Source: Solimicrobium sp040544425 (GTDB lineage Bacteria > Pseudomonadota > Gammaproteobacteria > Burkholderiales > Burkholderiaceae_D). From it: a stretch of DNA of 64,000 nt. Location: assembly GCA_040544425.1 (NCBI GenBank), contig JBEONO010000002.1:124001-188000 (forward strand), written 5' to 3'. The notes below the pieces were generated by a model. It was given only the letters and a program-made list of their open reading frames with translations, was not told where the DNA came from and did no database searches. Below, one piece after another: positions 9,049 through 18,219 of this stretch; position 1 is the stretch's first letter, and each line of letters opens with the position of its first letter. The position numbers and the translations under genes were made by a program.

Positions 9049-9936
9049 TTAAATAATGCCCGGACACAAGGGAACGAAATAACAAGCTTCCAATTCCGTT
9101 TTGGTCCAGTCTGCGATTCCGGTACGTTCAATCAATTGCAACACCTGTTGCCTCTCCCCTACGGGAGCAATCAAACGACCACCTATGGCCAATTGTTGCA
9201 ATAATGTTTCTGGAATCTGCATTCCGGCTGCTGCCAAAATAATCCCGTCAAACGGAGCTACTTGGGGCAAACCGAGCATACCATCACCATAATGCAATCT
9301 TAAATTTGCAATTCGAAGAGAACGCAAATTTTTCTTGGCTAATTCCTGCAATAGCTTAATCCGCTCTATTGAATAGACGTTTTCGCATAATTGCGCGAGC
9401 ACCGCCGCCTGATAACCGCAGCCTGTGCCAATCTCTAATACATTCTTCAAGGTCCGACCATTGCGCATGATTTCAATCATGCGCGCCACAATATAGGGTT
9501 GCGATATCGTCTGAGCGTAACCGATAGGTAAAGACGCATCGACATAAGCCTGTCCAACCAGGCCCGATTCAATAAACTGGTGACGTGGCACAGCCCCCAT
9601 TGCAGCCAATACCACTTTGTCTTTAATTCCTTGTTTTACCAGGCGCTCGACCATCGCGCGGCGCGGCGCCTCGTAGGCCGGAGTTTGAGCCATGTTGAGA
9701 TGGCCTGTTTCGGGCCTTGTGCGATCAGGCGTTGAGTGGCTCAACATGCTCTGCGGCGAATTCTGGTGTCTGAGGCCAGAAGCAGGCCGTCGCGCAAGAT
9801 GCTGCCGGACATTTTGCGTAGCGGTTTGCGGCGTTTTCACTGTAGCTACGGAATGTGCACCGTGATCAAGACGATTGGATGACTTATTTTCAAGCGAAGA
9901 CAATGGGAGCGGAAATTTGCGACTCTTTACTGTCAT
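9049..9936 (-). CDS. pcm: Protein-L-isoaspartate O-methyltransferase
   Basis: A 295-residue SAM-dependent enzyme that repairs isoaspartyl damage in ageing proteins. The methyltransferase core begins near residue 91 (RRAMVERLV) and has motif I VLEIGTGCGYQ at 166–176, GYAQTISQPYIVA just before it, and YGDGMLG downstream. The first 90 residues are a polar, Ser/Gln/Arg-rich extension absent from E. coli Pcm (208 aa). The ATG at 9936 overlaps the surE stop as ATGA; an internal start at the MAQTPAYEAP methionine (residue 82) cannot be excluded. Part of the surE-pcm-nlpD-rpoS set. Confidence 0.93.
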   Translation of the reverse strand: MTVKSRKFPLPLSSLENKSSNRLDHGAHSVATVKTPQTATQNVRQHLARRPASGLRHQNSPQSMLSHSTPDRTRPETGHLNMAQTPAYEAPRRAMVERLVKQGIKDKVVLAAMGAVPRHQFIESGLVGQAYVDASLPIGYAQTISQPYIVARMIEIMRNGRTLKNVLEIGTGCGYQAAVLAQLCENVYSIERIKLLQELAKKNLRSLRIANLRLHYGDGMLGLPQVAPFDGIILAAAGMQIPETLLQQLAIGGRLIAPVGERQQVLQLIERTGIADWTKTELEACYFVPLCPGII

Positions 9937-10670
9937 TGCCAAACCTTTTTCAAATGTGCCAGCTGCTCGGTATGGGTCAAATCGACCTGCAACGGTGTGA
10001 CCGACACGTAACCATTTGCTGTCGCGTAAAAGTCAGTACCTGCACCGCCATCCTTGGCCTCGCCGCAAGGTCCAATCCAATAAATTTGTCGTCCACGCGG
10101 GTCAAGGGCCTGTATTACAGGTTCAGACTGATGCCGTCGTCCCAAGCGGGTAAGCTGCACGCCTTTGATTTCGGCGTAATGACAATTCGGAATGTTTACA
10201 TTTAACAAAAACGGCTTATCAATGCCACTCAGTTTGTGCTTGATCATCTCCAGGGCGAATTGCGCCGCGTCGTCGATATATTCCCAACCTTTCTCGACTT
10301 GCGAAAACGCGATGGCAGGCACGCCAAACAAAAAACCTTCAGTCGCTGCAGCCACAGTCCCCGAATACAGAGTGTCATCACCCATGTTCTGCCCCTGATT
10401 AATCCCTGAAACGACCAGGTCAGGCGGCGTATCCAGCAAAGCAGTCAAGGCCACGTGCACACAATCGGATGGCGTGCCATCTACAAAGTACACATCCTTG
10501 CCAGCTTTTGACACCGATAATGGTTTATCCAGGGTTAACGCATTGGACGCGCCAGAACGATTGCGGTCAGGCGCGACAACAATCACATCGGCGATTTTTG
10601 ACAGCACTTCAGCAAGCGCCAGCAATCCGGGGGCCAGGTATCCGTCATCATTACTTATTAGAATTTTCAT
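9933..10670 (-). CDS. surE: 5'/3'-nucleotidase SurE
   Basis: A 245-residue metal-dependent survival phosphatase acting on nucleoside monophosphates. The N-terminal MKILISNDDG carries metal-binding Asp8 and Asp9; SGASN and VVSGINQGQNMGDDTLYSGTVAAA are the other family motifs. Length equals the family norm. It leads the overlapping surE-pcm-nlpD-rpoS run, a grouping seen in many proteobacteria and linked to stationary-phase maintenance. Confidence 0.96.
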   Translation of the reverse strand: MKILISNDDGYLAPGLLALAEVLSKIADVIVVAPDRNRSGASNALTLDKPLSVSKAGKDVYFVDGTPSDCVHVALTALLDTPPDLVVSGINQGQNMGDDTLYSGTVAAATEGFLFGVPAIAFSQVEKGWEYIDDAAQFALEMIKHKLSGIDKPFLLNVNIPNCHYAEIKGVQLTRLGRRHQSEPVIQALDPRGRQIYWIGPCGEAKDGGAGTDFYATANGYVSVTPLQVDLTHTEQLAHLKKVWQ

Positions 10671-10783
10671 AGGCCAATTCTAACCCATGCCCCCAAGGCA
10701 ACGAAATCATTGCTTGATTTTTTTCGCATTTTTTCCAACTGTTTCTAGATTGAGCAAGCCCACAAATTGGCAAACAATCTTGC

Positions 10784-11122
10784 CTAAATCGCCTCAGATC
10801 CAGTTTCTCCGGTTCTGATGCGCACAACTTGTTCAACATTTTGAACAAAGATCTTCCCGTCGCCGATTTTCCCGGTGCGCGCAGCTTTAATGATGGCGTC
10901 GACTGCATTCTCGACGGCGATATCATCGACCACGACTTCGACTTTGATCTTTGGTAAAAAATCGACCACATATTCAGCACCGCGATACAGCTCGGTATGG
11001 CCTTTTTGTCTGCCAAAACCTTTTACTTCCGTCACCGTCAAACCGGTTACACCCACTTCGGCCAATGATTCGCGCACTTCATCGAGCTTAAAGGGTTTAA
11101 TAATCGCAGTAATTTGTTTCAT
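10784..11122 (-). CDS. glnB: Nitrogen regulatory protein P-II
   Basis: A 112-residue trimeric signal protein that senses 2-oxoglutarate, ATP/ADP and glutamine status. The start MKQITAIIKPFKLDEVRE, the T-loop with uridylylation site Tyr51 (ELYRGAEY), and the C-terminal TGKIGDGKIFV are all typical. GGAG eight bases before the ATG at 11122 decides the start over a 4-codon extension. Located right after nadE, the usual place in Burkholderiales. GlnB versus GlnK cannot be separated by sequence reading alone, but linkage to nadE rather than amtB favours GlnB. Confidence 0.93.
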   Translation of the reverse strand: MKQITAIIKPFKLDEVRESLAEVGVTGLTVTEVKGFGRQKGHTELYRGAEYVVDFLPKIKVEVVVDDIAVENAVDAIIKAARTGKIGDGKIFVQNVEQVVRIRTGETGSEAI

Positions 11123-11155
11123 GTCTGGCTCCAATAAAATAATGAGTAAGTTCAG

Positions 11156-12766
11156 TCAGTCGCGGAACTTGGACGTAATCGGATAACGCCAATCCCGGCC
11201 AAAAGCGCGATGCGTCACACGAATACCGACCGGGGACTGGCGTCTTTTATATTCGTTAATTTTGATTAAACGAGTAATGCGGTCAACATCCTCTTTCTTG
11301 TAGCCAGATGCGATGATGTATTCAGTCGGCCGATTTTCTTCCATATATAACTGCATGATGCCATCCAAAATATCGTATGGCGGCAATGAGTCCTGATCGG
11401 TCTGATCCGGGCGCAGTTCTGCTGATGGTGGACGAGTTAAAATCCGTTCCGGAATAATGTTCGACAGGCCGTTCCGGTAAGCGCACAGGCGATACACCAA
11501 AGTCTTGGCGATATCTTTAATGACGGCAAAACCGCCGGCCATATCGCCATACAAAGTGCAGTAACCGACCGCCATTTCGCTCTTATTGCCGGTGGTGAGC
11601 ACGATTGATCCATATTTATTCGACAACGCCATTAATAGCGTGCCACGAATTCTGGCCTGAATATTTTCTTCCGTGGTGTCCTGCGCCAACCCTGCAAATT
11701 CCGGCGCCAGAGTATCGGTAAACGCCTTAAAACAGGCATCAATCGAAATTTCATCGTAGCGCACACCCAATTTCTCAACCATTTCGCGCGAGTCAATCAA
11801 GGATATGTCTGCCGTATAAGGAGACGGCATCATCACTGCCCGCACTTTATCGACACCCAGCGCGTCAACGGCAATCGCCAAAGTTAACGCCGAGTCGACC
11901 CCGCCCGATAAACCCAACAGGACACCAGGAAATCCATTCTTTGTGATGTAGTCTCTGACGCCCAGCACCAGAGCCTGATACACCTGAGCTTCAAGCGACA
12001 GTTCTGGCTCGATCACGCCAGCCAGCGGTTCGGCACCTTCAAAATCAATCAACCGCATCTCTGCCTGAACATGTTTCATCTGAACGCGCAACTGCCCTGC
12101 GCTATTTAATACAAATGAATTTCCATCGAAAATAAGTTCATCCTGACCACCGACCAGATTGGCGTAAGCCATTGCCATGCCATGGCGCGTGACGTTGTCG
12201 CGCATCACCTGATAGCGCAAATGCTGTTTATTCATATGAAACGGGGAGCCATTTAAAACTAACAGTACCTCGGCACCGGCAGCTTTGGCTTGCGATGGCA
12301 TGGCGCTGTTCCAGGTATCTTCACAAATGGCGATACCAAATTTGACTGCGCCCAATTCAAACACCACGGTGTCATGGCCTGCATCAAAATAACGCTTTTC
12401 GTCAAAAACATGGCCATTCGGTAAATCATGTTTACAGTAAGTCGCAACGATTCGACCATTGACCAGCAACGAGGCGGCGTTAAAACGTTTACTATCCTGC
12501 ATGTGCGGGTGCCCGACGATCACGTGCAGATCAGGAAATTCTGACAGCTGTGCCGCCAGCGTTTGCAAAACCCTCTGACTGGCACTGTAAAAAGAATCGC
12601 GCAACAGCAGATCTTCTGGCGGATAACCCACCAAAGATAATTCCGGTGTGAGTACAATATGCGCACCCTGCTTAAAGGCATCACGCGCATACTGAACGAT
12701 CTGGGCAGCATTGCCGTCCAGGTCACCAACCGTGCTATTCATTTGAACTAATGCAAGCTTGACCAT
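11156..12766 (-). CDS. nadE: Glutamine-dependent NAD+ synthetase
   Basis: A 536-residue two-domain enzyme for the last step of NAD synthesis. The N-terminal nitrilase-fold glutaminase (about 1–250) shows the Glu-Lys-Cys set in TPELSLVGYPPEDLL, KHDLPN and ICEDTW. The C-terminal ATP-pyrophosphatase domain has GLSGGVDSALTLAIA and TTGNKSEMAVGYCTLYGDMAGG. The ATG at 12766 (MVKLALVQ) is chosen; a TTG at 12787 would overlap the start of the divergent gene. Followed at 33 bases by glnB. Confidence 0.95.
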   Translation of the reverse strand: MVKLALVQMNSTVGDLDGNAAQIVQYARDAFKQGAHIVLTPELSLVGYPPEDLLLRDSFYSASQRVLQTLAAQLSEFPDLHVIVGHPHMQDSKRFNAASLLVNGRIVATYCKHDLPNGHVFDEKRYFDAGHDTVVFELGAVKFGIAICEDTWNSAMPSQAKAAGAEVLLVLNGSPFHMNKQHLRYQVMRDNVTRHGMAMAYANLVGGQDELIFDGNSFVLNSAGQLRVQMKHVQAEMRLIDFEGAEPLAGVIEPELSLEAQVYQALVLGVRDYITKNGFPGVLLGLSGGVDSALTLAIAVDALGVDKVRAVMMPSPYTADISLIDSREMVEKLGVRYDEISIDACFKAFTDTLAPEFAGLAQDTTEENIQARIRGTLLMALSNKYGSIVLTTGNKSEMAVGYCTLYGDMAGGFAVIKDIAKTLVYRLCAYRNGLSNIIPERILTRPPSAELRPDQTDQDSLPPYDILDGIMQLYMEENRPTEYIIASGYKKEDVDRITRLIKINEYKRRQSPVGIRVTHRAFGRDWRYPITSKFRD

Positions 12767-12781
12767 AATTGAATTTAACCT

Positions 12782-13951
12782 ATGCAAGAAGCGAATTATC
12801 GCACGACTGTCATTAAAAATTTATCTGAAATTTCTTCAGCACAATGGGAGAAGTTACGTAGCGCTGAGTTCAATGGCCCCGGCAACCCGTTTTTATCGTA
12901 TGCCTATCTGCATGCCATGGAAAAATCAGGATGCGCCACCGCAGCGACCGGGTGGACCACGCACTATTTAACAATATGGCAGAGCGATGAGTTAATGGCA
13001 GCGATGCCCCTGTATTTGAAAAGCCATTCATACGGCGAATATGTGTTTGACTGGTCGTGGGCAAATGCATTTGAACAGCACAACCTGCCCTATTACCCGA
13101 AACTGCTGTCTGCGATTCCATTTACACCGGTCAGCGGTGCGCGCCTGTTGGCCACGGATGAGGTCGCGTTCAAAGCGTTATTAGCTGCGCTGGTTAACCA
13201 TACTCGCTCCGGCATCGCATCCTCCTGTCATGTTTTATTTTTGCCGGAACACCAGGCGAAAATTTTGGAAAATGCTGGCTTCATGCTGCGCTTCGGTGTG
13301 CAATTTCATTGGACCAACCTGGGCTATCACGATTTTTCAGATTTTCTGGCGCAACTGGAAAGCAAAAAACGTAAAAACATTTTGGCGGAACGGCGCAAGG
13401 TTAATACGGCGAATATCACCTTCAGGCACAAGGTTGGTCAGCAAATCAGCAGAGCAGATTGGTCATTTTTCGTTGAGTGTTATAACCAGACTTATTACCA
13501 GCATGGCGGAATCGGCTATCTGAATCTGGCATTCTTTCTGCAACTCAGCACCACCATGCCAGAGAATCTATTGCTGATTACTGCCTATCGCAATGAACAA
13601 CCGATCGCTGCCTCATTGTTATTCGTTGATCACGACACCGTTTATGGTCGTTACTGGGGCTGTCTTGAGTACCATCCATGCCTGCATTTCGAGACTGCTT
13701 ACTATCAGCCGCTAGAATTTTGTATTGCCAATCAGATCAAATACTTTGAGGGCGGTGCTCAGGGTGAGCACAAGATGGCCAGAGGATTTCTCCCGATGAC
13801 GACCTACTCGGCACATCGTATTCATCACCCCGAATTTGCGGAAGCGATTGAGCGTTTTTTGAAGCGTGAACAAATTGGCATGGACAACTACATCAATGAA
13901 TTAAATGATCACAATCCATATGGTAATAACAATAAAACTGTTGAACCATAA
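12782..13951 (+). CDS. DUF482/COG3146 family protein, GNAT-like (peptidogalycan biosynthesis type)
   Basis: A 389-residue cytosolic protein of the COG3146 family, whose fold resembles FemAB/GNAT acyltransferases. Recognisable stretches are GPGNPFLSYAYLHAMEKSG, a YVFDWSWANA segment, KSKKRKNILAERRKV-type basic patch (SKKRKNILAERRKV), YLNLAFF and YFEGGAQGEHKMARGF near the C-terminus. Substrate is unknown in the family. Its start codon is only 15 bases from that of the divergent nadE, so each promoter must lie within or very near the other gene's 5' end. Confidence 0.82.
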   Translation: MQEANYRTTVIKNLSEISSAQWEKLRSAEFNGPGNPFLSYAYLHAMEKSGCATAATGWTTHYLTIWQSDELMAAMPLYLKSHSYGEYVFDWSWANAFEQHNLPYYPKLLSAIPFTPVSGARLLATDEVAFKALLAALVNHTRSGIASSCHVLFLPEHQAKILENAGFMLRFGVQFHWTNLGYHDFSDFLAQLESKKRKNILAERRKVNTANITFRHKVGQQISRADWSFFVECYNQTYYQHGGIGYLNLAFFLQLSTTMPENLLLITAYRNEQPIAASLLFVDHDTVYGRYWGCLEYHPCLHFETAYYQPLEFCIANQIKYFEGGAQGEHKMARGFLPMTTYSAHRIHHPEFAEAIERFLKREQIGMDNYINELNDHNPYGNNNKTVEP

Positions 13952-14033
13952 ACTGGCCGAATCATCAACATGTCTCATTCTTTGGAAACTTGTTCAATTT
14001 CCGCTACAAATAGTCATCGATTTCCGAAGCTGT

Positions 14034-14062
14034 TTGACCTAATCTTTAAATTACAGAATAAT
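14034..14062 (+). promoter_or_regulatory. Sigma-70-like promoter for the Ser/Thr kinase gene
   Basis: TTGACC (14034–14039), a 17-bp spacer and AATAAT (14057–14062), placing transcription start about 35 bases before the ATG at 14105. No Shine-Dalgarno sequence is visible in the short A-rich leader. Read by eye. Confidence 0.5.
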
Positions 14063-14104
14063 ACTTTCCGCACAGAAAATTTATAAAAATCCAACCACAC
14101 CACT

Positions 14105-15127
14105 ATGAATCAGAGCTCCAAGTTCATTGCCGCAGGAACCGCGCCTATCAAAAAAGTGGGGCGCTTTTTACTTTATCGCGAACTTGGACGTGGGGCGATC
14201 GGCACCGTCTACTTTGGTCACGACCCGGTAATTGACCGCGATGTGGCGATTAAAATCTTTCACAACTTGCCGACAGCGCAGGACAAAAAACAGCGCGACC
14301 AGATTTTCATGAATGAGGCGCGTGCTGCCGGGCGGCTTTCCCACCCGAATATCATCACCATTTTCGACGCTGCAACCGAAGGAAACATCAGCTTCATCGC
14401 CATGGAATATCTGCAAGGGCAAGATCTGCGCCAGTTTCTGGCCGATGACAAACCACTGCCGTATCTGCTTGCGGCGCAAATGATGCAAAAAATTGCTGAA
14501 GGACTTGAGTATGCGCACAATGAGGGAGTAATTCATCGCGACATCAAGCCAGCAAATATTTTTATCATGGAAAACATGCAAACCAAGCTGGTCGACTTCG
14601 GCATTGCGCGCGCAGTCAAGCGCGAAACCACCACAAATAATGAGACGCACGCAACTCTGTTCAACAACAACATCCTCGGCACGCCGAACTACATGTCGCC
14701 CGAGCAGGCGCAGGCCAAGGCTGTCGACAAATTAACTGACGTCTATTCTCTGGGTGCGGTCATGTATGAAGTTTTGTTGCGCCAGAAACCGTTTCAGACG
14801 CGCGATATGGACACGCTGCTGCACATGATCATCAACAAACCAGTCAAGCCGCCACACGAAACCAACCCGGCAATTCCGCTGACGCTGTCACGCATAGTCA
14901 TGAAAGCCATGGCCAAACTACCTGAAAAACGTTATCAGTCAGCGTCGGAGATGGCGATGGAATTACGCAGGTATGTGTTGATGGAAAAGCGCGATCAGCA
15001 AAAGCAGCAAAAAGTGAATTCGGGAGTGAAAAGCAAGGAAGATTCTTACGGGAGACTTTTTTGGATCAGCTGCGTCGCCATTTCGATTGCGGCTCTGGTC
15101 GCGCTCAGTTCCTGGTTCAAGCATTAG
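14105..15127 (+). CDS. Membrane-anchored Ser/Thr protein kinase
   Basis: A 340-residue Hanks-type kinase. The catalytic domain spans about 20–285: glycine loop GRGAIGTVYFG (28–38), Lys50 in VAIKIF, Glu71, catalytic loop HRDIKPAN with Asp146, Asp164 of DFG, and GTPNYMSPEQA. A basic linker leads to one transmembrane helix at the extreme C-terminus (about 317–336), so the kinase faces the cytosol and has no periplasmic sensor. All catalytic residues are present. It stands alone, without a neighbouring phosphatase; the target is unknown. Confidence 0.93.
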   Translation: MNQSSKFIAAGTAPIKKVGRFLLYRELGRGAIGTVYFGHDPVIDRDVAIKIFHNLPTAQDKKQRDQIFMNEARAAGRLSHPNIITIFDAATEGNISFIAMEYLQGQDLRQFLADDKPLPYLLAAQMMQKIAEGLEYAHNEGVIHRDIKPANIFIMENMQTKLVDFGIARAVKRETTTNNETHATLFNNNILGTPNYMSPEQAQAKAVDKLTDVYSLGAVMYEVLLRQKPFQTRDMDTLLHMIINKPVKPPHETNPAIPLTLSRIVMKAMAKLPEKRYQSASEMAMELRRYVLMEKRDQQKQQKVNSGVKSKEDSYGRLFWISCVAISIAALVALSSWFKH

Positions 15128-15158
15128 CACATAGTTCAGTTACGTCCTGCGCGGAACT

Positions 15159-15178
15159 GTCGTTCCCGAGGGAACGAC
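15159..15178. repeat. Short palindrome between convergent kinase gene and ppa
   Basis: GTCGTTCCC, GA, GGGAACGAC: a perfect 9-bp stem with a two-base centre. It has no T-run, so it is not a classical terminator. It resembles the small REP-like palindromes scattered in many proteobacterial genomes; whether it recurs elsewhere in this genome cannot be seen here. Confidence 0.5.
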
Positions 15179-15211
15179 GATAAAGCTGATCATCACTTAA
15201 TTCAAAACCAG

Positions 15212-15748
15212 TTAAACCAGCGAATCCTGGTACGCTTTCACGCCGCCTAATATTTCGGCATGCGCATCGACAGGATCACCCCAACCTTCGATTTTTACCC
15301 ATTTGCCCTTTTCCAGATCTTTGTAGTGCTCAAAGAAATGCTGAATTTGACGCAGACGCAATTCATTCATGTCCGCCGGTTTTTGCCAGTGAGAATAAAT
15401 CGATAAAATTTTGTCGATCGGCACCGCCAGCACTTTGGCATCCTGCCCTGCCTCATCGGTCATTTTTAAAACACCGATTGCCCGGCAGCGCACCACAACA
15501 CCTGGAATCAGGGCAAATGGGGTAATCACCAAAACGTCAACCGGATCACCATCGCCAGCAATAGTCTGCGGAATATAACCGTAGTTACACGGGTAATGCA
15601 TTGCCGTACCCATAAAGCGATCAACAAAAATTGCACCGGTATCTTTATCCACTTCATATTTGATCGGATCGGCATTCATTGGAATTTCAATGATGACGTT
15701 GAAATCGTGAGGTAAGTCACGGCCAGCTGGGACATTATTCAAACTCAT
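15212..15748 (-). CDS. ppa: Inorganic pyrophosphatase (family I)
   Basis: A 178-residue cytosolic hexameric enzyme that hydrolyses pyrophosphate. The metal-binding signature DGDPVDVLV and the N-terminal IEIPMNADPIKYEVDKDTG identify family I; also MHYPCNYGYIPQT. Length is as in E. coli (176). Transcribed on the same strand as the hem cluster but separated from it by 66 bases, so it may have its own promoter. Confidence 0.97.
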   Translation of the reverse strand: MSLNNVPAGRDLPHDFNVIIEIPMNADPIKYEVDKDTGAIFVDRFMGTAMHYPCNYGYIPQTIAGDGDPVDVLVITPFALIPGVVVRCRAIGVLKMTDEAGQDAKVLAVPIDKILSIYSHWQKPADMNELRLRQIQHFFEHYKDLEKGKWVKIEGWGDPVDAHAEILGGVKAYQDSLV

Positions 15749-15814
15749 AAGCTTCTTTCTAAAATAAACAACTTAAATGGGATCGGTTTGGTGAGGTCAA
15801 TACCTCAACCATTT

Positions 15815-17020
15815 TTAATTGGGTCGAACGTCACTGATTAATGCACAGGCGCGATAATAATGTGCTGCCTTCTCCTGGGCACCCAACTGCTCATGCAGTT
15901 GCGCCAACTTCAAATTGGCTTCGCGCAGAGTGTCTGCCTCCGCGGCGTAAATCAGTACCTGCTCCAGATTGCGCTCGGCCTTGCCCCACAGTTTTTGCTG
16001 CAGGCACAAGACACCCATCGTCAAGGCTAATTCCGGATCGGACGGGTGTGCTACCAGCCAGGTCTCACACCGTTCGATCTGACTCAATAACGCCGCTGAA
16101 CCTTCTTTTGCGGCAGTCTCACGATACGCCACGATGAGTCGCTCATCCCATTCTTCCAGCAAGGCTTTTTCGAGCAGATTGCGCGCCTCATCCTGCAAGC
16201 CCTGCTTGACCATGGCACGGGAAGCCAGTGCCGCCACAAACGGCTTCAAGCGATCTTCGGAAGGAATGCTGAACCAAAGCCGTCTGATCGATTCAGCATC
16301 CTGAGCCTGATCTGACAGCAAATCTTTGTAAGCCAGCTCCCGCAATCGCATTGACAAAGCCGGATGCAATGACCGATGTTTGTCCAGCGCTTTCACCAGA
16401 CGCAGCACTTCCACCCATTGCTTGGCCTGCTGATTCGCTTTCAAAGCCCAACGCAAGACATGGATATGTCGCGTGCCGTTCGCGTTGAGTTCTTTCACAG
16501 CCTGCAAGGCCTGCTTGGATTGATGGGCATCAACCAGCAGTTCCGTAGAACTGACCAGACGCGCCACCTTGTATTGCTGGTTATCTTCAATACTGGCCAG
16601 CCAGCCATCACGACGATCAGCCTGGCCCATGTTATGGGCAGCGCGCGCGCCAATTAATGCTGCCAATGCCGCATTGTCCGGCAATTCTGCAGCACGTATT
16701 GCCGCTTTTTCTGCGTGACCAAAGCGTCCCTCAAAAAAAGCTTTCAGTGCGTCGCGTAATGCTTTATTACCGTCGCGTTCGGCCTTGGAGCGCCGATATA
16801 CGGCAACCCGCTCCGGCATTTGTTTGGTGATGTTAATCGTGTAGAACAACAGCCCCAACAAAATGAACAGCACCACCATCGCAAAGATAAACAGGTTCAA
16901 GGACATGTCTACCCGATACGGCGGATAAAACACGACCACATTGCCAGGGTTGAATCGCGCTGACAGAGCGACGATTACCGCCGTGGCAAATAGAATGACT
17001 AACCGGATAAAGAAGCCCAT
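15815..17020 (-). CDS. hemY: HemY-like protein, membrane-anchored TPR protein
   Basis: A 401-residue protein of the proteobacterial HemY_N family (not the protoporphyrinogen oxidase of the same name). Two hydrophobic segments at about 3–22 and 40–62 precede a long helical TPR-like region with ALTMGVLCLQQKLWGKAERNLEQ near the C-terminus. The family is always coupled to hemX/hemD but its biochemical function is unproven; a role in coordinating haem synthesis at the membrane has been suggested. Start and hemX stop share one base (TAATG). Confidence 0.9.
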   Translation of the reverse strand: MGFFIRLVILFATAVIVALSARFNPGNVVVFYPPYRVDMSLNLFIFAMVVLFILLGLLFYTINITKQMPERVAVYRRSKAERDGNKALRDALKAFFEGRFGHAEKAAIRAAELPDNAALAALIGARAAHNMGQADRRDGWLASIEDNQQYKVARLVSSTELLVDAHQSKQALQAVKELNANGTRHIHVLRWALKANQQAKQWVEVLRLVKALDKHRSLHPALSMRLRELAYKDLLSDQAQDAESIRRLWFSIPSEDRLKPFVAALASRAMVKQGLQDEARNLLEKALLEEWDERLIVAYRETAAKEGSAALLSQIERCETWLVAHPSDPELALTMGVLCLQQKLWGKAERNLEQVLIYAAEADTLREANLKLAQLHEQLGAQEKAAHYYRACALISDVRPN

Positions 17021-18219
17021 TATTGTTTTACTGTGAAGTTACGCACCGCGTTCAAGCTCTCGGCCAAACTCGGCATTTCAATCGATACATTGCTGTTTTG
17101 GATCTGGCGCAACAAAGCCTGCACCGTCTGAGTCTGCTTGGAGCGCGTGTCAAAATATTTGGCGATTTCATCCTGTGCGGCAATCATGTCGCTGCGGAAC
17201 GGTGCTTCGCTGCGCGACAGTAGAGCCAGCCGTGCATTGAGCAAACGCAGCTTCACATTCTCTTTGGCGAAGTAGCCCTGAGTTGGAGAGAGCAGCAGCG
17301 CATCAGGATTTTGCACATTACGGATCCGCACCAATTGCCGCATCTGATCCCACATTTCGGTAGACCAGCTCTGCCAACTGTCATCCAGCCACTGGGTCCA
17401 GGTGCTGGCTGGCTCCTCTGTAAAGGTGTGCAAATCTTTACCGCCCTTCACGTCGGCCGATTTTTTGGCAGCCGTGCCTTGTTTTGGCGGTGCTTTGACC
17501 GGATTGGTAATGACGACCTGGTTTTCATCAACCCACAGCGGCATGGTTTCGATCTGCGCGATCGCGCTGTCCAATCGCAATGCGATGCCGGGCAAATCCA
17601 GATTCGGCAAGGCTTTCAATCGATCAATATCGTGAGCAATCGAACGCCGGATCTTGATAAACTGCGGCTTGTCGGAGCGGGCCAGGCGCGCATCGGCATT
17701 TTGCAGGGCAATCAGTGCACCTTGCACATTGCCAGCCAATTGCAATTGCTGACTGGCGGTCGACAGGACCTGTTCAATTTCAGACAGCGCCCAGTCATCA
17801 CGATTTTTCGACAGATCCTGGTACAGCTGCTGCAGAGCCAGAGCGTGGCTTTCCGATTCTGCTTCCTTGTTTTCCAGCACGCCAATCTTGACCTGCAATT
17901 CCTTGCTGGTTTCCTGCATGGACTTCGCTATCAATTTGGTTTCGGCATTGCTGATATCGACTGCCTGCAGGCGATGCGCCAATTCTTCGCGCAATTGTGC
18001 GATCTGGTTAGTCGAGCTCCACCATTGCACGATCAGCAGCGCAGCGATAACGATCAGAGCCAGATAGACTAAATTCGACGGTTTAAGAACAGATGAGCCA
18101 GGTGAATTTTCCACAGTGTTGTCCGAATTTACAGAGGTAATAACTTTCAGTGCATTGGTTTCCACAGCATTGCCTGACGACGGTTTCTGCTCTGGATCAG
18201 GGGATAAGGTATCGTTCAT
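17020..18219 (-). CDS. hemX: HemX-like membrane protein
   Basis: A 399-residue protein often annotated as a uroporphyrinogen-III C-methyltransferase, but without the methyltransferase motifs of CysG/CobA. It has a Ser/Asn-rich cytosolic leader, one transmembrane segment at about 50–70 (LVYLALIVIAALLIVQWW), a coiled coil at about 75–140, and a conserved C-terminal half with SWQSWSTEMWDQMRQLVRI. The overlap with hemD (ATGA) and hemY (TAATG) shows a translationally coupled operon. Enzymatic activity is doubtful; a scaffolding role is likelier. Confidence 0.9.
   Translation of the reverse strand: MNDTLSPDPEQKPSSGNAVETNALKVITSVNSDNTVENSPGSSVLKPSNLVYLALIVIAALLIVQWWSSTNQIAQLREELAHRLQAVDISNAETKLIAKSMQETSKELQVKIGVLENKEAESESHALALQQLYQDLSKNRDDWALSEIEQVLSTASQQLQLAGNVQGALIALQNADARLARSDKPQFIKIRRSIAHDIDRLKALPNLDLPGIALRLDSAIAQIETMPLWVDENQVVITNPVKAPPKQGTAAKKSADVKGGKDLHTFTEEPASTWTQWLDDSWQSWSTEMWDQMRQLVRIRNVQNPDALLLSPTQGYFAKENVKLRLLNARLALLSRSEAPFRSDMIAAQDEIAKYFDTRSKQTQTVQALLRQIQNSNVSIEMPSLAESLNAVRNFTVKQ

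Noticed and set aside
17311..18072. Plus-strand 253-codon open frame inside hemX
   Set aside because: It lies wholly antisense to a coupled hem gene with clear family features; composition is that of a shadow frame.
17020..18219. Annotation of hemX as uroporphyrinogen-III C-methyltransferase
   Set aside because: The sequence has a membrane helix and coiled coil but none of the SAM-binding motifs of CysG/CobA.
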